Shown here piece by piece: positions 36,887-43,471 of a stretch of DNA of 43,471 nucleotides. The DNA comes from Bacteroidota bacterium (GTDB taxonomy: Bacteria > Bacteroidota > Bacteroidia > Bacteroidales > Cfx3-03): the NCBI GenBank assembly GCA_013390605.1, contig JACAUB010000001.1:1406190-1449660 (forward strand). Direction: 5' to 3'. Under the pieces are notes generated by a model. That model ran no database searches and was not told where the DNA came from. It saw only the letters and a program-made list of their open reading frames with translations. The stretch's first letter is position 1. Every line of letters starts with the position of its first letter. The position numbers and the translations under genes are program-made.

Positions 36887-37660
36887 TTAGAATGAGCGAT
36901 CGCCGCCGAGGATTCCACCAAGGAGGCCTCCGCCAATTCCAGCAATCCCTCTCGATTCATCACGGTTTTGCCATCCGGCTGCACTGATAATCCGGTCAGC
37001 AAGACGAGAGAATGGTAGACTCTGGAGATAAACAGTTCCCGGACCAGTTAATTTAGCCAGAAAAATACCTTCACCACCAAATAAAGCATTTTTGAAGCCT
37101 CCAATGAATTGAATGTCGTAGTCGACAGTAGGAGCGAAGGCAACTAAACAACCTGTATCTACGCGAAGTGTTTCATAAGGTTGTAGCTCTTTTTTAATGA
37201 TTGTACCTCCTGCATGAATAAATGCACGGCCATTACCCGTAAGGCGTTGCAGGATAAATCCCTCACCACCAAACAGTCCTGCACCAATCTTTTTAGTAAA
37301 AGCTACGTCTATATCAATTCCATTCGCTGCACATAGAAAAGCATCTTTCTGACAGAAGAACGTTCCTCCTATTTTATCCAGTTCCAGAACGATGATTTTT
37401 CCTGGATATGGAGCTGCAAATGCAACATGCGCTTTTCGGTTTCCTCCATTCATAAAAGTGGTAATAAAAAAACCTGCACCACTAATCATGCGTTTGAAAC
37501 CAGAAAAAAGACCTCCACCGGTACCGGTTTGCATCTGAATACTGTCTTCCATATACATCATCGCACCTACCTCTGCGCGAACCCCTTCGTTAGGATCCAG
37601 TTCGATTTCAACAATCTGCATCTCACTGCCGAAAATCTGATAATCAATGATATCTGCCAT
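36887..37660 (-). CDS. AIM24/TIGR00266 family protein
   Basis: A 257-residue protein from the ATG at 37660 ([20 protein letters not shown]); the frame extends 15 codons upstream but the family start and the -7 box at 37685-37692 favour this ATG. The family block [20 protein letters not shown] is followed by glycine-rich turns [37 protein letters not shown] and [17 protein letters not shown], and a Gly-rich C-terminus [13 protein letters not shown]. These proteins adopt a beta-rich trimeric fold; molecular function is unknown. Confidence 0.92.
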   Translation of the reverse strand: MADIIDYQIFGSEMQIVEIELDPNEGVRAEVGAMMYMEDSIQMQTGTGGGLFSGFKRMISGAGFFITTFMNGGNRKAHVAFAAPYPGKIIVLELDKIGGTFFCQKDAFLCAANGIDIDVAFTKKIGAGLFGGEGFILQRLTGNGRAFIHAGGTIIKKELQPYETLRVDTGCLVAFAPTVDYDIQFIGGFKNALFGGEGIFLAKLTGPGTVYLQSLPFSRLADRIISAAGWQNRDESRGIAGIGGGLLGGILGGDRSF

Positions 37661-37684
37661 CGGTTTATTATGTTTAATAAACTT

Positions 37685-37692
37685 CAAAAATA
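37685..37692 (-). promoter_or_regulatory. Promoter -7 box of the AIM24 gene
   Basis: On the minus strand TATTTTTG matches TAnnTTTG, 24 bases before the chosen ATG. A GTTG at the complement of 37712-37715 is an approximate -33 box 19 bases upstream. Confidence 0.5.
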
Positions 37693-37750
37693 GCAATTCA
37701 GTCAATTACTGCAACGGTAAAATTGAAATACAGAAAAAATGTAAATTTTA

Positions 37751-37782
37751 TTTGGCAGAATTTAAACTTTATCTTACTTTTG
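37751..37782 (+). promoter_or_regulatory. tRNA-His promoter
   Basis: TTTG (37751-37754), a 20-base spacer, then TACTTTTG (37775-37782) match the Bacteroidota -33 and -7 consensus at the usual spacing, 12 bases before the tRNA 5' end. Confidence 0.75.
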
Positions 37783-37794
37783 CACCACAAACAC

Positions 37795-37869
37795 GGTGAA
37801 TGTAGCTCAGTTGGTTAGAGCGTCAGATTGTGGTTCTGAAGGTCGCGGGTTCGAGACCCGTCCTTCACC
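37795..37869 (+). tRNA. tRNA-His (anticodon GTG)
   Basis: The cloverleaf fits: acceptor GTGAATG, D-arm GCTCAGTTGGTTAGAGC, anticodon arm with loop centred on GTG, T-arm GCGGG TTCGAGA CCCGT, 3' acceptor strand CCTTCAC and discriminator C. The extra 5' G at 37795 can pair with C73, the identity element of tRNA-His. CCA is not encoded. One acceptor pair is T6-C67 instead of a Watson-Crick pair, which is odd. Confidence 0.95.
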
Positions 37870-37880
37870 CTGAAAATAAG

Positions 37881-37916
37881 AAGAGCGGTTTCCTTTCAAA
37901 GGTTAACCGCTCTTTT
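37881..37916. terminator. Bidirectional terminator after tRNA-His
   Basis: AAGAGCGGTT (37881-37890) and AACCGCTCTT (37905-37914) pair perfectly over 10 bp, with CCTTT/AAAGG inside as an inner stem and TT, ATTTT after. It can also end the minus-strand lactonase operon. Confidence 0.88.
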
Positions 37917-37957
37917 ATTTTGTGCTATCTCATAGCCGTGTGGCTCTGTACGGATTT

Positions 37958-38830
37958 TTATCCTTTATAACAATCAGGTAAAAAACCATTTGTATCAAGC
38001 TTAACGGCAAACAGACTTCCACTGAGTGGATATTGTTCTAGCATAATCTCCGATAAACCTGCTCTGGCTGTTGTAATGTAAAGCGTATCGAGCAATGGAC
38101 CTCCAAAAGTGCAACAGGCTACCTGAGGTGCAGGTACCTGAATTTTTGAAAGCATCTCTCCGGAATCAGGATTGTAACAATAAACGCCGAACCCACCCCA
38201 TTGAGCTACCCATAATCGTCCGGTTCTGTCTATCGTCATTCCATCAGCGCCTCCTGTTCCTGCTGGAATCCGGATCGCAATACCGGCATAATTTATTTCT
38301 CCGGTGGCAAGGTCGTAGCTATATCGGTCAATAGTATGTTTTATCGTATCAATGTAATAGAAGGTTTTGTTGTCAGCCGTCCATGCCAATCCGTTTGGAA
38401 TTGTTAAATCTGATAATACTTTATGTAGTGGCTTCCCATTTTCCAGGCAATAGAGTGACCCGGCATTTGCTTTAAGGCTTAGATTCATTGTCCCAATCCA
38501 TAAACGACCGTTACGGTCTGCCTTTCCATCATTACATCGATTATCTGGGATATCAGTTTCTATATCTATAATCTTTTCGGATTGTTGATTGTCTGGATTA
38601 AATCTGATAATCGAATCTTGCAATGCTAGAATCAGATTTCCCATCGTGTCGGGGACAATTGTTGATACCATCTGATCTAGCTTGAAAACCCTATGGCTTT
38701 TAGATTGTGGATGATATTCGTGAACACAGCATCCTTCTATGTCAACCCAAAAGAGTGATGCTTTTTTGGCATGCCACATCACACCCTCTCCGGTAATATC
38801 TGTTTCTTTTACAATTAGTTCTGCTTCCAT
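37958..38830 (-). CDS. SMP-30/gluconolactonase/LRE family lactonase
   Basis: A 290-residue six-bladed beta-propeller expected to hydrolyse a sugar-acid lactone to the aldonate. The single metal site is readable: Glu15 (GEGVMW), Asn100 (NRCNDGKAD), Asn146 (PNGLAW) and Asp196 (GADGM), with the blade motif GRLWIGTMN. No signal peptide, so cytoplasmic. It starts 11 bases after the SDR stop as the last gene of a tight four-gene operon (GH2, enolase-superfamily, SDR, lactonase). Lactonases of this type act between the dehydrogenase and dehydratase in oxidative sugar pathways. Confidence 0.88.
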   Translation of the reverse strand: MEAELIVKETDITGEGVMWHAKKASLFWVDIEGCCVHEYHPQSKSHRVFKLDQMVSTIVPDTMGNLILALQDSIIRFNPDNQQSEKIIDIETDIPDNRCNDGKADRNGRLWIGTMNLSLKANAGSLYCLENGKPLHKVLSDLTIPNGLAWTADNKTFYYIDTIKHTIDRYSYDLATGEINYAGIAIRIPAGTGGADGMTIDRTGRLWVAQWGGFGVYCYNPDSGEMLSKIQVPAPQVACCTFGGPLLDTLYITTARAGLSEIMLEQYPLSGSLFAVKLDTNGFLPDCYKG

Positions 38831-38841
38831 TCGTTTTTATA

Positions 38842-39630
38842 TTAATCTTGCATAATAGCACTCCGGCCACCATCTAAAAGATAGGTCGTTCCACTGGCAA
38901 AGCTTGCCCATTTGCTGGATAAGAATATACAAAATGCACCTACCTCTTCTACCGTACCTATTTTTTTTACAGGATGTAAGTTGATTGTTCGTTGTCGCTC
39001 TGCTTCAGGATCAGGAAAAGAGTTAAACCATTCGTTGTTTCCTGCAGTGTCAATAAATCCGGGAGCCAATCCAACTGTTCGTATACCCGGTGATAGTTCA
39101 ATAGCCATTGCTCTGACCAGTCCTGTTAATGCTGTCTTGGTAACATTATAGGGGAAACATCCAGGAATAGAAGAAAACGCATGGTTTGAAGTCATAATAA
39201 TAATACATCCGTTTTCGCTTTTCTCTAAATAGGGCTTACATAACTTGCTTAATCGCCAGTGGGAAGTCAGATTAAGATCAAGATTATATTCCCAACGTTC
39301 TTCGCTGCAATTGGTTACCCCTTCAAAAATGTTGACACCAGCATTCGAAATAAGGATATCCAGACGCCCAAAATGAGCAATGGTTCTCTCTACAAGATGT
39401 TCCAAATCGTTGGGATTTGTGACGTCGGTTTCTGTATATAACACATTTGCACCTTCATCTTTTACACACTGGATGAACTGATGGATTGATTTACTCTCTT
39501 TGTTTGCCCGGGCACACCCTGATACTGTAGCACCCGCTTTGGCAAACATGGCAGCTACTCCGGCTCCAATTCCTGAACTTACACCTGTAATCAGAACCAC
39601 CTGATCTCTTAAGCTGATCTCGAAAGCCAT
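38842..39630 (-). CDS. Short-chain dehydrogenase/reductase
   Basis: A 262-residue classical SDR. NAD(P)-binding TGVSSGIG (15-22), structural NAG (96-98), catalytic Ser148 with Tyr161 and Lys165 (YNVTK), and the C-terminal SGTTYLLDGG cofactor-site end. Arg41 after the second strand (GCARAN) could favour NADP. In this operon it may be the sugar 1-dehydrogenase feeding the lactonase. A 2-keto-3-deoxy sugar-acid dehydrogenase or 4-deoxy-5-keto-uronate reductase is an alternative, because SDRs of the same type serve all these steps. Confidence 0.9.
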   Translation of the reverse strand: MAFEISLRDQVVLITGVSSGIGAGVAAMFAKAGATVSGCARANKESKSIHQFIQCVKDEGANVLYTETDVTNPNDLEHLVERTIAHFGRLDILISNAGVNIFEGVTNCSEERWEYNLDLNLTSHWRLSKLCKPYLEKSENGCIIIMTSNHAFSSIPGCFPYNVTKTALTGLVRAMAIELSPGIRTVGLAPGFIDTAGNNEWFNSFPDPEAERQRTINLHPVKKIGTVEEVGAFCIFLSSKWASFASGTTYLLDGGRSAIMQD

Positions 39631-39651
39631 ACTATTTATTTTCTGCCAAAG

Positions 39652-40818
39652 TTATACATAAAAACCAGGACGGGGTTGTAATATCCCGGGGTGCTTTTCC
39701 ATCTCCTCTTCAATCAGATCGACTCCTAAACCAGGCCGATTACTCAAATGGAGTTGGCCATCAGAGATCATCTCTTTAATTGGATGATCGATAACTGTAT
39801 CACGCCAGCTTACATCGTTAAACATGAACTCCTGTCTGAAGAAGTTAGGAATAGACGCACAAACATGTGCTGAAGCAAGTGTTGACAGAGGTCCATTGGG
39901 ATTATGGGGGGCAATCAAAACATTGTAGGCTTCGGCCATTGTAGCCATTCTTTTCATTTCGGATGGTCCTCCACAGCGAGTAATATCTGGCATGATGATA
40001 TCACACACCTGTTTTTCGAGAAGTGTTCTGATTCCGAAACGAGTATAATGACGTTCGCCAACGCAAATAGATATATTTGAAGGAATCCGTTCGCGCATAG
40101 CTCTCAAAGTATCAGCATTTTCAGGTCCTGCAGGTTCTTCATACCATGTAATGTCTAATGTTGAAAGTCGTTCTGCCATTTTCACCGCAATACGGTAATT
40201 CAACATGGCATGGGTTTCGATCATTATATCAAATTCCGGTCCCACTGCATCACGAACAGCCTTGCTTACATCGAAAGCCGTGTTTTGTTGAGCCGGTGAT
40301 AGGGTTAAGTTTGATGAAAGGTCTTCACCATAAAGATAATTAGTATGGGCAAAAGGATCAAATTTTAAACCGGTAAAACCTGCCTCCTTAACAATCTTAG
40401 CTTGTGCAGCATAATCATCCGAATTATGTCCTCCACCCGTGAACCAATAATTGGCATAAAGCAGAATATCCTTACGATATGTACCTCCTAATAACTCATA
40501 GCAAGGCGCTCCAAGTACTTTTCCTTTTAGGTCGAGTAATGCCATGTCTATGCCGCTGATTGCACATAGGCTGGCGCCATAAGGACCAATCCAATTCAGG
40601 TCACGGTATAGTTTTGTCCAGATAAAATCAGTTTGCATCGGATCAAGTCCAATTATTCGTTCTCCCACATGTTTTGCTGCATGATACACAATTGGACTGC
40701 CCGGCCAGTTGGTCGCTTCACCAACACCGGTATATCCTTCATCCGTAAATATCTTTATAAGTGTCCAGTTGTATTTAACACCTTCAACAAGCCAGACTTT
40801 TACTTCGGTTATTTTCAT
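39652..40818 (-). CDS. Enolase-superfamily sugar-acid dehydratase (mandelate racemase/muconate lactonizing type)
   Basis: A 388-residue cytoplasmic enzyme that abstracts the proton next to a carboxylate. The N-terminal capping domain (1-115) is followed by the barrel: Lys152 in LKFDPF, metal ligands Glu201 (MIETHAML, where Asp is more common), Glu227 (WYEEP) and Glu255 (GER), and the general base His305 in APHNPNGP paired with Asp278. The His-base pattern points to acid-sugar dehydratases such as galactonate, gluconate or fuconate dehydratase, or 3,6-anhydrogalactonate cycloisomerase; substrate not decidable. It starts 16 bases after the GH2 stop. Confidence 0.88.
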   Translation of the reverse strand: MKITEVKVWLVEGVKYNWTLIKIFTDEGYTGVGEATNWPGSPIVYHAAKHVGERIIGLDPMQTDFIWTKLYRDLNWIGPYGASLCAISGIDMALLDLKGKVLGAPCYELLGGTYRKDILLYANYWFTGGGHNSDDYAAQAKIVKEAGFTGLKFDPFAHTNYLYGEDLSSNLTLSPAQQNTAFDVSKAVRDAVGPEFDIMIETHAMLNYRIAVKMAERLSTLDITWYEEPAGPENADTLRAMRERIPSNISICVGERHYTRFGIRTLLEKQVCDIIMPDITRCGGPSEMKRMATMAEAYNVLIAPHNPNGPLSTLASAHVCASIPNFFRQEFMFNDVSWRDTVIDHPIKEMISDGQLHLSNRPGLGVDLIEEEMEKHPGILQPRPGFYV

Positions 40819-40834
40819 TTTTTTAATTTTAGTA

Positions 40835-43471
40835 TTAGCGAATTGTAATTCTAAACGAACCTTTTAGATGTGATCCTTTTTTGAATTCCGGACGAGGACC
40901 TGTAAAGAAATAACATGATCCGGGTCCATTAAAACCTGAAATAAGCAGATCGATCTGATTTTTATCTACCCATGCACGTACACTTTGCGAATAGTCAGAT
41001 GAGATATACAATTCATGATGCAAATAGTCCTTTAAAGATGCGAATAAAATATGTTCTTTCGTTCCCTTAAAATCATTACTACCCAATTTATTTGAATTGT
41101 CTTTCCATAAGTGGGAAGGAGTCTCGAGTGGAGGTTCAACATATTTAAGATCGAGAGGATTTGCTTTTGCTGTACCCTTTAATCGGTTCGGATCCCATAA
41201 AGGGTATACCGACCAAAGGCCTTTACGCTCCCAGCTCAACTCATCAAATGATTTTGGAAGTTCAAAAAACATTCCGCCCTGACGCAAAAGCTGATTAGCC
41301 TCGGCTGTAAAGTCGGTCAAAGTAGTATAATCATACGTAACGGCGAGCTCTCCATTCGTCTGAAACAGATATTCTTGATAGCCTGAGAGTTTTCCTTCAT
41401 AGCTTCCTTCTATATGAACAAGGATCTCTTCATTAAGGTGGTTCGCAATGGTAACTTTAGATGGCTTCCAGTTCTCAAGGGTGGTATAATCCAGCGGTTT
41501 TATATTTTGTGTATAATTATTCCCTGCAATATTTGGTGCTCCTCCATCATCTTCATTGTGGGGTACTAACATTATCATTCCACCTTTTGAAACAACGATG
41601 GCATTGCCTGATTTAATTTCTTCAATGACACCACTGTTTTTATTGATCTTATAGCTGATATGATCTGTATTGATGATATAATCGCTTGTGGTAGTTGTGA
41701 AACTTAGTTTAACTTTTGCAGGTGTTATTTCTGTTGAAGAATGCGCTGTATTATTTATGGCGATATCCTCTTCCTGACAGATTCTTCCATCCGGATCTTT
41801 AAACTCCAGATGCAAAACATCTGTGGATAAGGCTCCTTTCGTACTGATTTTTATTTCTCCTTTTGAAAGTGGAGGAACGTTAATCTGAAAGGGTATTGTT
41901 TTATTTCCAAGTTTAGCTGTAACTGAAAGATCTGAGATATTTAGAAAGTTATATCTGTTTTCAATACAAAGATTGATGGTTTCCTTGTCGCGATTCTCAG
42001 GTACTACAATTCTTGAAACGATCACCGGTGAATAAGCTTTACGCATACCTGTATATTCAGGTTTCTCTCTTCTCCATCCATCAATGATCCCCCAAGGGCC
42101 ATATCCACTGATTGAATCCTTTGTATAGTGAAAGATATCGTCAATACCCGACCAGATAGCTCCTCCAAGGCAAGCAGGGTAAAAATAGACAGAGTCGACC
42201 ATCTTTTTTAAGGTGTTTGCCCATGCGTCTGAACGTACAGATGGGTCGGTTTCAACCTCTCGCCGACTATAAGTTTGGGTATGCATATATTCGCCAAACA
42301 ATGTTGGTCGTGTCTTATCTTTTTCACAGGCAGCCGGTCCATTAAATCCGGGGTAATGATAATTTGCAAGATCCGCTTTACTCCCAGCATTGTTAAACCC
42401 ACCCCAGCACTGGTCGTGAAAAGATGTTGGTCTACTTGGTTCAAGTTTCTTTACTTCTGTATTCACTCTTTCCCACAGGGGACTCCAACGCGATTCATTA
42501 CCTAGCGACCAGATGATGACAGATGGATGCTGACGACCGGCTAATACATTATCTACATTTGCCCGAACCATGAAGGGCAGAAACTTTGCATCAAGATAAT
42601 TCCATTTTTCCCAGATAGGACTTGCACCGTGTTGAATCCAACAGAGAGAGGCTTCACTTTCTACAAACATTCCTAATTCATCACAAGCATCAAGAAACTC
42701 TTCCGAAGGAGGATAATGTGAAGTACGGAGGTAATTACAGTTTCCGTTTTTGAATAAAACTACATCACGTTTGCAAAGTTCAGGGGTGAGGCTTCTACCT
42801 AGTAATGGATGTACTTCATGACGGTTAGCACCTCTTAACTTAATGGGATGATTGTTGACGAAAAGCTGATTCCCTCTGCGTTCAATCTGACGAAATCCTA
42901 TTTTCTGCTGGTTGACTTGTATAATCTTACTATTAAACGAAAGGGTAGTGATTAATGTATAAAGATAGGGCTGTTCACTATTCCATTTTTTAGGTGCATT
43001 CACTAAAATAGAGAAGTTAACCGGAATTGTTTTTTGATAATTAAAAACTTCAATATTCTTTTGACTATTTTTTAGGGGGACAATCTTTCCTGACGCATCT
43101 TTTAATATATACGAGAGTGTTGCATTTCCATGGGTGGCGGTTTCTGCGGATAGATTGCTATTCAAGAGAAGTTGAGCATTTGTATAGCTTGCATCAAACC
43201 GAACAGTATAAAAAAAGTCGGATATATTTAATTCAGGTAAGGTAAAGAGGGTTACTTTGCGCAATATTCCACCTACAGGATGGGCTGCGTATTGTGAAGT
43301 ACATGCCAGCGTATCTGAAATTGTTTCACATTGTACTATTACCTCTAGTTTATTTACCCCGGCTTTGACAGCAGGGGTAATGTCGAATTCAAATGGAGCA
43401 AAACTTCCTTCATGTTCTCCAATTGTTTTCCCATTGACGATGACTATACCATGCGAACTAACTCCATCGAA
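40835..43471 (-). CDS. GH2 beta-galactosidase-type glycoside hydrolase, N-terminus missing
   Basis: The frame is open to the window edge (879 codons seen), so the gene continues beyond 43471; the TTG at 43264 is only an internal codon. A jelly-roll sugar-binding domain, Ig-like domains and a TIM barrel follow in the GH2 order. The acid/base Glu is in WSLGNESRW (codon 42494-42496) and the nucleophile Glu in TLFGEYMHT (codon 42290-42292). The C-terminal beta-sandwich (SYKINKNSGVIEEI and after) is of the LacZ small-subunit type. It is the first visible gene of the operon. Galactosidase is the most likely activity, though GH2 also includes glucuronidases and mannosidases. Confidence 0.92.
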   Translation of the reverse strand, partial: FDGVSSHGIVIVNGKTIGEHEGSFAPFEFDITPAVKAGVNKLEVIVQCETISDTLACTSQYAAHPVGGILRKVTLFTLPELNISDFFYTVRFDASYTNAQLLLNSNLSAETATHGNATLSYILKDASGKIVPLKNSQKNIEVFNYQKTIPVNFSILVNAPKKWNSEQPYLYTLITTLSFNSKIIQVNQQKIGFRQIERRGNQLFVNNHPIKLRGANRHEVHPLLGRSLTPELCKRDVVLFKNGNCNYLRTSHYPPSEEFLDACDELGMFVESEASLCWIQHGASPIWEKWNYLDAKFLPFMVRANVDNVLAGRQHPSVIIWSLGNESRWSPLWERVNTEVKKLEPSRPTSFHDQCWGGFNNAGSKADLANYHYPGFNGPAACEKDKTRPTLFGEYMHTQTYSRREVETDPSVRSDAWANTLKKMVDSVYFYPACLGGAIWSGIDDIFHYTKDSISGYGPWGIIDGWRREKPEYTGMRKAYSPVIVSRIVVPENRDKETINLCIENRYNFLNISDLSVTAKLGNKTIPFQINVPPLSKGEIKISTKGALSTDVLHLEFKDPDGRICQEEDIAINNTAHSSTEITPAKVKLSFTTTTSDYIINTDHISYKINKNSGVIEEIKSGNAIVVSKGGMIMLVPHNEDDGGAPNIAGNNYTQNIKPLDYTTLENWKPSKVTIANHLNEEILVHIEGSYEGKLSGYQEYLFQTNGELAVTYDYTTLTDFTAEANQLLRQGGMFFELPKSFDELSWERKGLWSVYPLWDPNRLKGTAKANPLDLKYVEPPLETPSHLWKDNSNKLGSNDFKGTKEHILFASLKDYLHHELYISSDYSQSVRAWVDKNQIDLLISGFNGPGSCYFFTGPRPEFKKGSHLKGSFRITIR

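Overview
The window looks like a chromosomal segment of an AT-rich Bacteroidota, most likely a Bacteroidales-type anaerobe. The evidence is SusC/SusD pairs driven by an ECF sigma/FecR couple, many Cys-lipoproteins, FISUMP and LruC domains, a tRNA-His without encoded CCA, and promoters matching the Bacteroidota form (-33 TTTG, -7 TAnnTTTG). No phage, IS element, CRISPR array or rRNA was seen.

Layout. 1-4019 (minus): carA-carB (carB cut by the window edge) and a P-loop protein of the cyclic-2,3-diphosphoglycerate-synthetase type. 4498-8341 (plus): a frameshifted small membrane-protein gene, an exported TlpA-like thioredoxin protein and argS. 8482-26184 (plus): a polysaccharide utilization locus (PUL) of about 18 kb. 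It holds ECF sigma, FecR anti-sigma, an STN-containing SusC, SusD, two surface lipoproteins (one DUF5018-like, one DUF4466-like), a strong terminator, then heparinase II/III lyase, CE15 glucuronoyl esterase, a second heparinase II/III protein and a two-domain alginate-lyase/beta-helix protein. 26505-29550 (minus): a thioredoxin-domain protein and a FISUMP lipoprotein. 30437-33220 (plus): a small lipoprotein and a large LruC-domain protein whose signal peptide carries an in-frame TAG. 33552-37660 (minus): DUF1003 protein, small membrane protein, lipoprotein hydrolase, OppC-like permease, AIM24-family protein. 37795-37869: tRNA-His. 37958-43471 (minus): an operon for SMP-30 lactonase, SDR, enolase-superfamily dehydratase and a GH2 beta-galactosidase cut by the window edge.

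How the genes work together. The PUL appears to be controlled by trans-envelope signalling: the SusC STN domain contacts FecR, which releases the ECF sigma. Its enzymes point to a glycan rich in uronic acids, probably glucuronate, partly esterified at the carboxyl: CE15 removes the ester and three lyase-fold proteins cleave by beta-elimination. The substrate cannot be named from sequence. The right-hand minus operon reads as a separate route in which GH2 frees a sugar, the SDR oxidises it to a lactone, SMP-30 opens the lactone and the enolase-superfamily enzyme dehydrates the aldonate.

The most unusual signals are the TAG inside the LruC protein signal peptide, an 84-bp noncoding repeat present at two distant places (with a decayed third copy), an 18-bp perfect palindrome in the sigma-factor leader, a 28-bp perfect-arm terminator, and the lyase set with no obvious known substrate.
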